This document shows positions 39,920 through 53,240 of a stretch of DNA of 64,000 nt, piece after piece. The stretch's first letter is position 1. Every line of letters starts with the position of its first letter. Both the position numbers and the translations under genes were made by a program. The notes under the pieces were generated by a model. That model did not search any database. It was not told where the DNA came from and saw only the letters and a program-made list of their open reading frames with translations. This DNA comes from Loxodes magnus (taxonomy: Eukaryota > Ciliophora > Karyorelictea > Loxodida > Loxodidae). Location: positions 16,619 through 80,618 of the forward strand of contig CAMPDV010002084.1 of NCBI GenBank assembly GCA_946699065.1, read 5' to 3'.

Positions 39920-41908
39920 ATACTCCTTAAATCTGAAATTCTATCTTCTTTTCTTACTTTACTTCTTCACTTTTATTAATTCTTATTACTAAAAGCATAC
40001 TCCTTAAATCTGAAATTCTATCTTCTTTTCTTACTTTACTTCTTCACTTTTATTAATTCTTATTACTAAAAGCATACTCCTTAAATCTGAAATTCTATCT
40101 TCTTTTCTTACTTTACTTCCTCACTTTTATAAATACTTATTACTTAAAACATACTCCTTAAATCTGAAATTCTATCTTCTTTTCTTACTTTACTTCTTCA
40201 CTTTTATAAATACTTATTACTTAAAACATACTCCTTAAATCTGAAATTCTATCTTCTTTTCTTATTTTACTTCTTCACTTTTATAAAAACTTATTACTTA
40301 AAATCATACTCCTTAAATCTGAAATTCTATCTTCTTTTCTTACTTTACTTCTTCACTTTTATTAATTCTTATTACTAAAAGCATACTCCTTAAATCTGAA
40401 ATTCTATCTTCTTTTCTTACTTTACTTCTTCACTTTTATAAATACTTATTACTAAAATCATACTCCTTAAATCTGAAATTCTATCTTCTTTTCTTATTTT
40501 ACTTCCTCACTTTTATAAATACTTATTACTTCTCAAAAATACTCCTTAAATCTGAAATTCTATCTTCTTTTCTTACTTTACTTCTTCACTTTTATTAATT
40601 CTTATTACTAAAAGCATACTCCTTAAATCTGAAATTCTATCTTCTTTTCTTACTTTACTTCTTCACTTTTATAAATACTTATTACTTCTCAAAAATACTC
40701 CTTAAATCTGAAATTCTATCTTCTTTTCTTACTTTACTTCTTCACTTTTATAAATTCTTATTACTTAAAAGCATACTCCTTAAATCTGAAATTCTATCTT
40801 CTTTTCTTACTTTACTTCTTCACTTTTATTAATTCTTATTACTAAAAGCATACTCCTTAAATCTGAAATTCTATCTTCTTTTCTTACTTTACTTCCTCAC
40901 TTTTATAAATACTTATTACTTAAAACATACTCCTTAAATCTGAAATTCTATCTTCTTTTCTTACTTTACTTCTTCACTTTTATAAATACTTATTACTTAA
41001 AACATACTCCTTAAATCTGAAATTCTATCTTCTTTTCTTACTTTACTTCTTCACTTTTATTAATTCTTATTACTAAAATCATACTCCTTAAATCTGAAAT
41101 TCTATCTTCTTTTCTTATTTTACTTCTTCACTTTTATAAATACTTATTACTTCTGAAATCATAATTCTTAAAACTGAAATTCTATCTTCTTTTCTTACTT
41201 TACTTCTTCACTTTTATTAATACTTATTACTTAAAACATACTCCTTAAATCTGAAATTCTATCTTCTTTTCTTACTTTACTTCCTCACTTTCATAAAAAC
41301 TTATTACTTAAAAGCATACTCCTTAAATCTGAAATTCTATCTTCTTTTCTTATTTTACTTCCTCACTTTTATAAATACTTATTACTTCTCAAATCATAAT
41401 TCTTAAAACTGAAATTCTATCTTCTTTTCTTACTTTACTTCTTCACTTTTATAAAAACTTATTACTTAAAAGCATACTCCTTAAATCTGAAATTCTATCT
41501 TCTTTTCTTACTTTACTTCCTCACTTTTATAAATACTTATTACTAAAATCATACTCCTTAAATCTGAAATTCTATCTTCTTTTCTTATTTTACTTCTTCA
41601 CTTTTATAAAAACTTATTACTTAAAACATACTCCTTAAATCTGAAATTCTATCTTCTTTTCTTATTTTACTTCCTCACTTTTATAAATACTTATTACTAA
41701 AAGCATACTCCTTAAATCTGAAATTCTATCTTCTTTTCTTACTTTACTTCTTCACTTTTATTAATTCTTATTACTAAAAGCATACTCCTTAAATCTGAAA
41801 TTATATCTTCTTTTCTTACTTTACTTCTTCACTTTTATTAATACTTATTACTTAAAACATACTCCTTAAATCTGAAATTCTATCTTCTTTTCTTACTTTA
41901 CTTCCTCA
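39920..41908. repeat. 2.0-kb segment, tandem-like copy 2
   Basis: Counterpart of 37203-39191. On the right it runs directly on into the second 621-bp unit also seen at 31.5-32.5k, so its 3' part is shared by three places in the window. Confidence 0.9.
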
Positions 41909-42741
41909 CTTTCATAAAAACTTATTACTTAAAAGCATACTCCTTAAATCTGAAATTCTATCTTCTTTTCTTATTTTACTTCCTCACTTTTATAAATACT
42001 TATTACTTCTCAAATCATAATTCTTAAAACTGAAATTCTATCTTCTTTTCTTACTTTACTTCTTCACTTTTATAAAAACTTATTACTTAAAAGCATACTC
42101 CTTAAATCTGAAATTCTATCTTCTTTTCTTACTTTACTTCCTCACTTTTATAAATACTTATTACTAAAATCATACTCCTTAAATCTGAAATTCTATCTTC
42201 TTTTCTTATTTTACTTCTTCACTTTTATAAAAACTTATTACTTAAAACATACTCCTTAAATCTGAAATTCTATCTTCTTTTCTTACTTTACTTCTTCACT
42301 TTTATTAATTCTTATTACTAAAATCATACTCCTTAAATCTGAAATTCTATCTTCTTTTCTTACTTTACTTCTTCACTTTTATTAATTCTTATTACTAAAA
42401 GCATACTCCTTAAATCTGAAATTCTATCTTCTTTTCTTACTTTACTTCTTCACTTTTATAAATACTTATTACTTCTCAAAAATACTCCTTAAATCTGAAA
42501 TTCTATCTTCTTTTCTTATTTTACTTCCTCACTTTTATAAATACTTATTACTTCTCAAAAATACTCCTTAAATCTGAAATTCTATCTTCTTTTCTTACTT
42601 TACTTCTTCACTTTTATTAATTCTTATTACTAAAATCATACTCCTTAAATCTGAAATTCTATCTTCTTTTCTTATTTTACTTCTTCACTTTTATTAATTC
42701 TTATTACTAAAAGCATACTCCTTAAATCTGAAATTCTATCT
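41227..42741. repeat. 1.5-kb segment, copy 2 (matches 31.5-33.0k)
   Basis: Collinear with 31461-32975, again with two ctcaaatcataattc linkers 621 bp apart. It overlaps the ends of two other duplicated segments, showing successive rounds of copying. Confidence 0.85.
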
Positions 42742-43544
42742 TCTTTTCTTACTTTACTTCTTCACTTTTATTAATACTTATTACTAAAAGCATACTCCTT
42801 AAATCTGAAATTCTATCTTCTTTTCTTACTTTACTTCTTCACTTTTATAAATACTTATTACTTCTCAAAAATACTCCTTAAATCTGAAATTCTATCTTCT
42901 TTTCTTACTTTACTTCTTCACTTTTATTAATACTTATTACTTAAAACATACTCCTTAAATCTGAAATTCTATCTTCTTTTCTTACTTTACTTCTTCACTT
43001 TTATTAATTCTTATTACTAAAAGCATACTCCTTAAATCTGAAATTCTATCTTCTTTTCTTACTTTACTTCTTCACTTTTATTAATTCTTATTACTAAAAT
43101 CATACTCCTTAAATCTGAAATTCTATCTTCTTTTCTTATTTTACTTCTTCACTTTTATAAATACTTATTACTTCTGAAATCATAATTCTTAAAACTGAAA
43201 TTCTATCTTCTTTTCTTACTTCACTTCTTGACTTTTATTAATTCTTATTACTAAAAGCATACTCCTTAAATCTGAAATTCTATCTTCTTTTCTTACTTTA
43301 CTTCTTCACTTTTATTAATACTTATTACTTAAAACATACTCCTTAAATCTGAAATTCTATCTTCTTTTCTTACTTTACTTCTTCACTTTCATAAAAACTT
43401 ATTACTTAAAAGCATACTCCTTAAATCTGAAATTCTATCTTCTTTTCTTATTTTACTTCCTCACTTTTATAAATACTTATTACTTAAAAGCATACTCCTT
43501 AAATCTGAAATTCTATCTTCTTTTCTTACTTTACTTCTTCACTT
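42253..43544. repeat. 1.3-kb segment, copy 2 (matches 35.2-36.5k)
   Basis: Counterpart of 35190-36481. Its right part is copied again 777 bp downstream. Confidence 0.87.
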
Positions 43545-44166
43545 TTATTAATTCTTATTACTAAAAGCATACTCCTTAAATCTGAAATTCTATCTTCTTT
43601 TCTTACTTTACTTCTTCACTTTTATAAATACTTATTACTTCTCAAAAATACTCCTTAAATCTGAAATTCTATCTTCTTTTCTTACTTTACTTCTTCACTT
43701 TTATTAATACTTATTACTTAAAACATACTCCTTAAATCTGAAATTCTATCTTCTTTTCTTACTTTACTTCTTCACTTTTATTAATTCTTATTACTAAAAG
43801 CATACTCCTTAAATCTGAAATTCTATCTTCTTTTCTTACTTTACTTCTTCACTTTTATTAATTCTTATTACTAAAATCATACTCCTTAAATCTGAAATTC
43901 TATCTTCTTTTCTTATTTTACTTCTTCACTTTTATAAATACTTATTACTTCTGAAATCATAATTCTTAAAACTGAAATTCTATCTTCTTTTCTTACTTCA
44001 CTTCTTGACTTTTATTAATTCTTATTACTAAAAGCATACTCCTTAAATCTGAAATTCTATCTTCTTTTCTTACTTTACTTCTTCACTTTTATTAATACTT
44101 ATTACTTAAAACATACTCCTTAAATCTGAAATTCTATCTTCTTTTCTTACTTTACTTCTTCACTTT
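42830..44166. repeat. 777-bp ten-unit repeat
   Basis: ctgaaatcat at 43174 and 43951 are 777 bp apart. The sum of the linker-defined unit lengths between them (80+77+77+78+78+77+79+77+77+77) equals 777. About 0.56-0.58 kb around each marker is shared; the copies part where ttcataaaaac (43,389) is replaced by ttcataaatac (44,166). Confidence 0.85.
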
Positions 44167-46807
44167 CATAAATACTTATTACTTAAAACATACTCCTTAA
44201 ATCTGAAATTCTATCTTCTTTTCTTATTTTACTTCTTCACTTTTATAAAAACTTATTACTTAAAACATACTCCTTAAATCTGAAATTCTATCTTCTTTTC
44301 TTACTTTACTTCTTCACTTTTATTAATTCTTATTACTAAAAGCATACTCCTTAAATCTGAAATTCTATCTTCTTTTCTTACTTTACTTCCTCACTTTTAT
44401 AAATACTTATTACTTAAAACATACTCCTTAAATCTGAAATTCTATCTTCTTTTCTTACTTTACTTCCTCACTTTTATAAATACTTATTACTTAAAACATA
44501 CTCCTTAAATCTGAAATTCTATCTTCTTTTCTTACTTTACTTCTTCACTTTTATTAATTCTTATTACTAAAAGCATACTCCTTAAATCTGAAATTCTATC
44601 TTCTTTTCTTACTTTACTTCTTCACTTTTATTAATTCTTATTACTAAAAGCATACTCCTTAAATCTGAAATTCTATCTTCTTTTCTTACTTTACTTCCTC
44701 ACTTTTATAAATACTTATTACTTAAAACATACTCCTTAAATCTGAAATTCTATCTTCTTTTCTTATTTTACTTCTTCACTTTTATAAAAACTTATTACTT
44801 AAAAGCATACTCCTTAAATCTGAAATTCTATCTTCTTTTCTTACTTTACTTCTTCACTTTTATTAATTCTTATTACTAAAATCATACTCCTTAAATCTGA
44901 AATTCTATCTTCTTTTCTTATTTTACTTCTTCACTTTTATAAAAACTTATTACTTAAAAGCATACTCCTTAAATCTGAAATTCTATCTTCTTTTCTTACT
45001 TTACTTCTTCACTTTTATTAATTCTTATTACTAAAATCATACTCCTTAAATCTGAAATTCTATCTTCTTTTCTTATTTTACTTCTTCACTTTTATAAATA
45101 CTTATTACTTAAAACATACTCCTTAAATCTGAAATTCTATCTTCTTTTCTTACTTTACTTCTTCACTTTTATTAATTCTTATTACTAAAAGCATACTCCT
45201 TAAATCTGAAATTCTATCTTCTTTTCTTACTTTACTTCTTCACTTTTATAAATACTTATTACTTCTCAAAAATACTCCTTAAATCTGAAATTCTATCTTC
45301 TTTTCTTATTTTACTTCTTCACTTTTATAAAAACTTATTACTTAAAAGCATACTCCTTAAATCTGAAATTCTATCTTCTTTTCTTACTTTACTTCTTCAC
45401 TTTTATTAATTCTTATTACTAAAATCATACTCCTTAAATCTGAAATTCTATCTTCTTTTCTTATTTTACTTCTTCACTTTTATAAAAACTTATTACTTAA
45501 AAGCATACTCCTTAAATCTGAAATTCTATCTTCTTTTCTTACTTTACTTCTTCACTTTTATTAATTCTTATTACTAAAAGCATACTCCTTAAATCTGAAA
45601 TTCTATCTTCTTTTCTTACTTTACTTCTTCACTTTTATTAATTCTTATTACTAAAATCATACTCCTTAAATCTGAAATTCTATCTTCTTTTCTTACTTTA
45701 CTTCTTTACTTTTATTAATTCTTATTACTAAAAGCATACTCCTTAAATCTGAAATTCTATCTTCTTTTCTTACTTTACTTCTTCACTTTTATTAATTCTT
45801 ATTACTAAAAGCATACTCCTTAAATCTGAAATTCTATCTTCTTTTCTTACTTTACTTCTTCACTTTTATTAATTCTTATTACTAAAAGCATACTCCTTAA
45901 ATCTGAAATTCTATCTTCTTTTCTTACTTTACTTCTTCACTTTTATAAATACTTATTACTTCTCAAAAATACTCCTTAAATCTGAAATTCTATCTTCTTT
46001 TCTTACTTTACTTCTTCACTTTTATTAATTCTTATTACTAAAAGCATACTCCTTAAATCTGAAATTCTATCTTCTTTTCTTATTTTACTTCCTCACTTTT
46101 ATAAATACTTATTACTTAAAACATACTCCTTAAATCTGAAATTCTATCTTCTTTTCTTATTTTACTTCTTCACTTTTATTAATTCTTATTACTAAAATCA
46201 TACTCCTTAAATCTGAAATTCTATCTTCTTTTCTTATTTTACTTCCTCACTTTTATAAAAACTTATTACTTAAAAGCATACTCCTTAAATCTGAAATTCT
46301 ATCTTCTTTTCTTACTTTACTTCTTCACTTTTATTAATTCTTATTACTTAAAAGCATACTCCTTAAATCTGAAATTCTATCTTCTTTTCTTACTTTACTT
46401 CTTCACTTTTATTAATTCTTATTACTAAAAGCATACTCCTTAAATCTGAAATTCTATCTTCTTTTCTTACTTTACTTCTTCACTTTTATTAATTCTTATT
46501 ACTAAAAGCATACTCCTTAAATCTGAAATTCTATCTTCTTTTCTTACTTTACTTCCTCACTTTTATAAATACTTATTACTTAAAACATACTCCTTAAATC
46601 TGAAATTCTATCTTCTTTTCTTATTTTACTTCTTCACTTTTATTAATTCTTATTACTAAAATCATACTCCTTAAATCTGAAATTCTATCTTCTTTTCTTA
46701 TTTTACTTCCTCACTTTTATTAATTCTTATTACTAAAATCATACTCCTTAAATCTGAAATTCTATCTTCTTTTCTTACTTTACTTCTTCACTTTTATTAA
46801 TTCTTAT

Positions 46808-47657
46808 TACTTAAAAGCATACTCCTTAAATCTGAAATTCTATCTTCTTTTCTTACTTTACTTCTTCACTTTTATTAATTCTTATTACTAAAAGCATACT
46901 CCTTAAATCTGAAATTCTATCTTCTTTTCTTACTTTACTTCTTCACTTTTATTAATTCTTATTACTAAAAGCATACTCCTTAAATCTGAAATTCTATCTT
47001 CTTTTCTTACTTTACTTCTTCACTTTTATTAATTCTTATTACTAAAAGCATACTCCTTAAATCTGAAATTCTATCTTCTTTTCTTACTTTACTTCTTCAC
47101 TTTTATTAATTCTTATTACTAAAAGCATACTCCTTAAATCTGAAATTCTATCTTCTTTTCTTACTTTACTTCTTCACTTTTATTAATTCTTATTACTAAA
47201 AGCATACTCCTTAAATCTGAAATTCTATCTTCTTTTCTTACTTTACTTCTTGACTTTTATTAATTCTTATTACTTAAAACATACTCCTTAAATCTGAAAT
47301 TCTATCTTCTTTTCTTATTTTAATTCTTCACTTTTATAAATACTTATTACTTAAAAGCATACTCCTTAAATCTGAAATTCTATCTTCTTTTCTTACTTTA
47401 CTTCTTCACTTTTATTAATTCTTATTACTAAAATCATACTCCTTAAATCTGAAATTCTATCTTCTTTTCTTATTTTACTTCTTCACTTTTATAAATACTT
47501 ATTACTTAAAACATACTCCTTAAATCTGAAATTCTATCTTCTTTTCTTACTTTACTTCTTCACTTTTATTAATTCTTATTACTAAAAGCATACTCCTTAA
47601 ATCTGAAATTCTATCTTCTTTTCTTACTTTACTTCTTCACTTTTATAAATACTTATT
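46808..47657. repeat. 0.85-kb segment, copy 1 (offset 1547 bp)
   Basis: Five identical attaattc/aaaagc units, a cttgac unit (ttgac at about 47,250), a ttttaattc unit and four more units, repeated in order at 48355-49204. Offset 1547 bp, 20 units. Left and right breakpoints are both in the linker region (ataaaaac against attaattc; ttctcaaaaa against ttaaaagc). Confidence 0.85.
46964..47040. repeat. Reference unit, array R (77 bp)
   Basis: The commonest R unit: linker actaaaagc, then catactccttaaatctg, the pyrimidine-rich core, cttcttcac, and ttttattaattcttatt. By count it holds 2 G, 16 C, 21 A and 38 T. Adjacent units from about 46,870 to 47,210 are the same form five times over. Linker alternatives change length: acttaaaagc 78, acttaaaac 77, actaaaatc 77, acttctcaaaaa 79, and acttctgaaatcataattc 80. 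Confidence 0.93.
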
Positions 47658-47713
47658 ACTTCTCAAAAATACTCCTTAAATCTGAAATTCTATCTTCTTT
47701 TCTTATTTTACTT

Positions 47714-48330
47714 CCTCACTTTCATAAAAACTTATTACTTAAAAGCATACTCCTTAAATCTGAAATTCTATCTTCTTTTCTTACTTTACTTCTTCACTTT
47801 TATTAATTCTTATTACTAAAAGCATACTCCTTAAATCTGAAATTCTATCTTCTTTTCTTACTTTACTTCTTCACTTTTATAAATACTTATTACTAAAATC
47901 ATACTCCTTAAATCTGAAATTCTATCTTCTTTTCTTACTTTACTTCTTCACTTTTATTAATTCTTATTACTTAAAAGCATACTCCTTAAATCTGAAATTC
48001 TATCTTCTTTTCTTATTTTACTTCCTCACTTTCATAAAAACTTATTACTTAAAAGCATACTCCTTAAATCTGAAATTCTATCTTCTTTTCTTACTTTACT
48101 TCTTCACTTTTATTAATTCTTATTACTAAAAGCATACTCCTTAAATCTGAAATTCTATCTTCTTTTCTTACTTTACTTCTTCACTTTTATAAATACTTAT
48201 TACTAAAATCATACTCCTTAAATCTGAAATTCTATCTTCTTTTCTTACTTTACTTCTTCACTTTTATTAATTCTTATTACTAAAATCATACTCCTTAAAT
48301 CTGAAATTCTATCTTCTTTTCTTATTTTAC
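47714..48330. repeat. 310-bp four-unit repeat
   Basis: cctcacttt with cataaaaac at 47714 and 48024, spacing 310 bp. Order: cataaaaac, attaattc, ataaatac with aaaatc, attaattc. The second round ends with an aaaatc linker instead of ttaaaagc. Confidence 0.78.
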
Positions 48331-48354
48331 TTCCTCACTTTTATAAAAACTTAT

Positions 48355-49204
48355 TACTTAAAAGCATACTCCTTAAATCTGAAATTCTATCTTCTTTTCT
48401 TACTTTACTTCTTCACTTTTATTAATTCTTATTACTAAAAGCATACTCCTTAAATCTGAAATTCTATCTTCTTTTCTTACTTTACTTCTTCACTTTTATT
48501 AATTCTTATTACTAAAAGCATACTCCTTAAATCTGAAATTCTATCTTCTTTTCTTACTTTACTTCTTCACTTTTATTAATTCTTATTACTAAAAGCATAC
48601 TCCTTAAATCTGAAATTCTATCTTCTTTTCTTACTTTACTTCTTCACTTTTATTAATTCTTATTACTAAAAGCATACTCCTTAAATCTGAAATTCTATCT
48701 TCTTTTCTTACTTTACTTCTTCACTTTTATTAATTCTTATTACTAAAAGCATACTCCTTAAATCTGAAATTCTATCTTCTTTTCTTACTTTACTTCTTGA
48801 CTTTTATTAATTCTTATTACTTAAAACATACTCCTTAAATCTGAAATTCTATCTTCTTTTCTTATTTTAATTCTTCACTTTTATAAATACTTATTACTTA
48901 AAAGCATACTCCTTAAATCTGAAATTCTATCTTCTTTTCTTACTTTACTTCTTCACTTTTATTAATTCTTATTACTAAAATCATACTCCTTAAATCTGAA
49001 ATTCTATCTTCTTTTCTTATTTTACTTCTTCACTTTTATAAATACTTATTACTTAAAACATACTCCTTAAATCTGAAATTCTATCTTCTTTTCTTACTTT
49101 ACTTCTTCACTTTTATTAATTCTTATTACTAAAAGCATACTCCTTAAATCTGAAATTCTATCTTCTTTTCTTACTTTACTTCTTCACTTTTATAAATACT
49201 TATT
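48355..49204. repeat. 0.85-kb segment, copy 2
   Basis: Counterpart of 46808-47657, lying immediately after the 310-bp repeat that follows copy 1. Confidence 0.85.
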
Positions 49205-49814
49205 ACTTAAAAGCATACTCCTTAAATCTGAAATTCTATCTTCTTTTCTTATTTTACTTCCTCACTTTCATAAAAACTTATTACTTAAAAGCATACTCCT
49301 TAAATCTGAAATTCTATCTTCTTTTCTTACTTTACTTCTTCACTTTTATTAATTCTTATTACTAAAAGCATACTCCTTAAATCTGAAATTCTATCTTCTT
49401 TTCTTACTTTACTTCTTCACTTTTATTAATTCTTATTACTAAAATCATACTCCTTAAATCTGAAATTCTATCTTCTTTTCTTATTTTACTTCTTCACTTT
49501 TATTAATTCTTATTACTAAAAGCATACTCCTTAAATCTGAAATTCTATCTTCTTTTCTTACTTTACTTCTTCACTTTTATAAATACTTATTACTTCTCAA
49601 AAATACTCCTTAAATCTGAAATTCTATCTTCTTTTCTTATTTTACTTCCTCACTTTTATAAATACTTATTACTTCTCAAAAATACTCCTTAAATCTGAAA
49701 TTCTATCTTCTTTTCTTATTTTACTTCCTCACTTTTATAAATACTTATTACTTCTCAAAAATACTCCTTAAATCTGAAATTCTATCTTCTTTTCTTACTT
49801 TACTTCTTCACTTT

Positions 49815-50190
49815 TATTAATTCTTATTACTAAAAGCATACTCCTTAAATCTGAAATTCTATCTTCTTTTCTTACTTTACTTCTTCACTTTTATTAATTC
49901 TTATTACTAAAAGCATACTCCTTAAATCTGAAATTCTATCTTCTTTTCTTACTTTACTTCTTCACTTTTATTAATTCTTATTACTAAAGGCATACTCCTT
50001 AAATCTGAAATTCTATCTTCTTTTCTTACTTTACTTCTTGACTTTTATTAATTCTTATTACTTAAAACATACTCCTTAAATCTGAAATTCTATCTTCTTT
50101 TCTTATTTTAATTCTTCACTTTTATAAATACTTATTACTTAAAAGCATACTCCTTAAATCTGAAATTCTATCTTCTTTTCTTACTTTACT
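49815..50190. repeat. aaaggc-marked segment
   Basis: Linker aaaggc at 49986, then a cttgac unit and a ttttaattc unit. Same run at 52,440-52,816 (aaaggc at 52612, offset 2626 bp, 34 units) and 29,990-30,290 (aaaggc at 30073, offset 19,913 bp). Confidence 0.8.
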
Positions 50191-50739
50191 TCTTCACTTT
50201 CATAAAAACTTATTACTAAAATCATACTCCTTAAATCTGAAATTCTATCTTCTTTTCTTATTTTACTTCTTCACTTTTATAAATACTTATTACTAAAAGC
50301 ATACTCCTTAAATCTGAAATTCTATCTTCTTTTCTTACTTTACTTCTTCACTTTTATTAATTCTTATTACTAAAAGCATACTCCTTAAATCTGAAATTCT
50401 ATCTTCTTTTCTTACTTTACTTCTTCACTTTTATAAATACTTATTACTTAAAACATACTCCTTAAATCTGAAATTCTATCTTCTTTTCTTATTTTACTTC
50501 CTCACTTTCATAAAAACTTATTACTTAAAAGCATACTCCTTAAATCTGAAATTCTATCTTCTTTTCTTACTTTACTTCTTCACTTTTATTAATTCTTATT
50601 ACTAAAATCATACTCCTTAAATCTGAAATTCTATCTTCTTTTCTTACTTTACTTCTTCACTTTTATTAATACTTATTACTTAAAACATACTCCTTAAATC
50701 TGAAATTCTATCTTCTTTTCTTATTTTACTTCTTCACTT

Positions 50740-51748
50740 TTATTAATTCTTATTACTAAAATCATACTCCTTAAATCTGAAATTCTATCTTCTTTTCTTA
50801 TTTTACTTCTTCACTTTTATAAATACTTATTACTTAAAACATACTCCTTAAATCTGAAATTCTATCTTCTTTTCTTACTTTACTTCTTCACTTTTATTAA
50901 TTCTTATTACTAAAAGCATACTCCTTAAATCTGAAATTCTATCTTCTTTTCTTACTTTACTTCTTCACTTTTCTAAATACTTATTACTTCTCAAAGCATA
51001 CTCCTTAAATCTGAAATTCTATCTTCTTTTCTTACTTTACTTCTTCACTTTTATAAATACTTATTACTTAAAACAAACTCCTTAAATCTGAAATTCTATC
51101 TTCTTTTCTTACTTTACTTCCTCACTTTTATTAATTCTTATTACTAAAAGCATACTCCTTAAATCTGAAATTCTATCTTCTTTTCTTACTTTACTTCTTC
51201 ACTTTTATAAATACTTATTACTTAAAACATACTCCTTAAATCTGAAATTCTATCTTCTTTTCTTACTTTACTTCTTCACTTTTATTAATTCTTATTACTA
51301 AAAGCATACTCCTTAAATCTGAAATTCTATCTTCTTTTCTTATTTTACTTCTTCACTTTTATAAATACTTATTACTTAAAACATACTCCTTAAATCTGAA
51401 ATTCTATCTTCTTTTCTTACTTTACTTCTTCACTTTTATTAATTCTTATTACTAAAAGCATACTCCTTAAATCTGAAATTCTATCTTCTTTTCTTACTTT
51501 ACTTCTTCACTTTTCTAAATACTTATTACTTCTCAAAGCATACTCCTTAAATCTGAAATTCTATCTTCTTTTCTTACTTTACTTCTTCACTTTTATAAAT
51601 ACTTATTACTTAAAACAAACTCCTTAAATCTGAAATTCTATCTTCTTTTCTTACTTTACTTCCTCACTTTTATTAATTCTTATTACTAAAAGCATACTCC
51701 TTAAATCTGAAATTCTATCTTCTTTTCTTACTTTACTTCTTCACTTTT
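50740..51748. repeat. 542-bp seven-unit repeat with hybrid units
   Basis: The run ataaatac/ttaaaac, attaattc/aaaagc, ctaaatac/ttctcaaagc, ataaatac/ttaaaacaaac, cctcac attaattc occurs twice, 542 bp apart (ttctaaatac at 50971 and 51513). The odd aaacaaactcc (for aaacatactcc) is in both copies. The second copy ends where ataaatac becomes attaattc. Confidence 0.88.
50971..51000. repeat. L-like linker in array R (three sites)
   Basis: ttctaaatacttattac then ttctcaaagcatac, an array L or intermediate-subtype linker, followed by R-type ttaaatctg. Also at 51513 and 58026. At 54,241 only the ttctcaaagc part is present, after ataaatac. Flanking units are ordinary R units. Confidence 0.85.
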
Positions 51749-52439
51749 ATTAATTCTTATTACTTAAAACATACTCCTTAAATCTGAAATTCTATCTTCT
51801 TTTCTTACTTTACTTCTTCACTTTTATAAATACTTATTACTTAAAACATACTCCTTAAATCTGAAATTCTATCTTCTTTTCTTATTTTACTTCCTCACTT
51901 TTATTAATTCTTATTACTAAAAGCATACTCCTTAAATCTGAAATTCTATCTTCTTTTCTTACTTTACTTCTTCACTTTTATTAATTCTTATTACTAAAAG
52001 CATACTCCTTAAATCTGAAATTCTATCTTCTTTTCTTATTTTACTTCTTCACTTTTATAAATTCTTATTACTAAAAGCATACTCCTTAAATCTGAAATTC
52101 TATCTTCTTTTCTTACTTTACTTCTTCACTTTTATTAATTCTTATTACTAAAATCATACTCCTTAAATCTGAAATTCTATCTTCTTTTCTTATTTTACTT
52201 CTTCACTTTTATAAATACTTATTACTTAAAACATACTCCTTAAATCTGAAATTCTATCTTCTTTTCTTATTTTACTTCTTCACTTTTATAAATACTTATT
52301 ACTTAAAACATACTCCTTAAATCTGAAATTCTATCTTCTTTTCTTACTTTACTTCTTCACTTTTATTAATTCTTATTACTAAAATCATACTCCTTAAATC
52401 TGAAATTCTATCTTCTTTTCTTACTTTACTTCTTCACTT

Positions 52440-52816
52440 TTATTAATTCTTATTACTAAAAGCATACTCCTTAAATCTGAAATTCTATCTTCTTTTCTTA
52501 CTTTACTTCTTCACTTTTATTAATTCTTATTACTAAAAGCATACTCCTTAAATCTGAAATTCTATCTTCTTTTCTTACTTTACTTCTTCACTTTTATTAA
52601 TTCTTATTACTAAAGGCATACTCCTTAAATCTGAAATTCTATCTTCTTTTCTTACTTTACTTCTTGACTTTTATTAATTCTTATTACTTAAAACATACTC
52701 CTTAAATCTGAAATTCTATCTTCTTTTCTTATTTTAATTCTTCACTTTTATAAATACTTATTACTTAAAAGCATACTCCTTAAATCTGAAATTCTATCTT
52801 CTTTTCTTACTTTACT
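52440..52816. repeat. aaaggc-marked segment, further copy
   Basis: Counterpart of 49,815-50,190. It is followed within 60 bp by a unit with an internal 12-bp tandem duplication, absent from the other copies. Confidence 0.8.
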
Positions 52817-52870
52817 TCTTCACTTTTATTAATTCTTATTACTAAAATCATACTCCTTAAATCTGAAATT

Positions 52871-52894
52871 CTATCTTCTTTTCTATCTTCTTTT
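52871..52894. repeat. 12-bp tandem duplication in the core
   Basis: ctatcttctttt is present twice in a row, lengthening one R unit in its otherwise length-invariant core. I saw no second example in array R. Confidence 0.9.
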
Positions 52895-53220
52895 CTTATT
52901 TTACTTCTTCACTTTTATAAATACTTATTACTAAAAGCATACTCCTTAAATCTGAAATTCTATCTTCTTTTCTTACTTTACTTCTTCACTTTTATTAATT
53001 CTTATTACTAAAAGCATACTCCTTAAATCTGAAATTCTATCTTCTTTTCTTACTTTACTTCTTCACTTTTATTAATTCTTATTACTAAAAGCATACTCCT
53101 TAAATCTGAAATTCTATCTTCTTTTCTTATTTTACTTCTTCACTTTTATAAATACTTATTACTAAAAGCATACTCCTTAAATCTGAAATTCTATCTTCTT
53201 TTCTTACTTTACTTCTTCAC

Positions 53221-53240
53221 TTTTATGAAAATACTTATTA
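53221..53240. repeat. Single lengthened R linker
   Basis: ttttatgaaaatac in place of ttttataaatac, two bases longer, seen once. It resembles the array L forms ttttcgaaaatac and ttttcaaaaatac. Confidence 0.8.
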
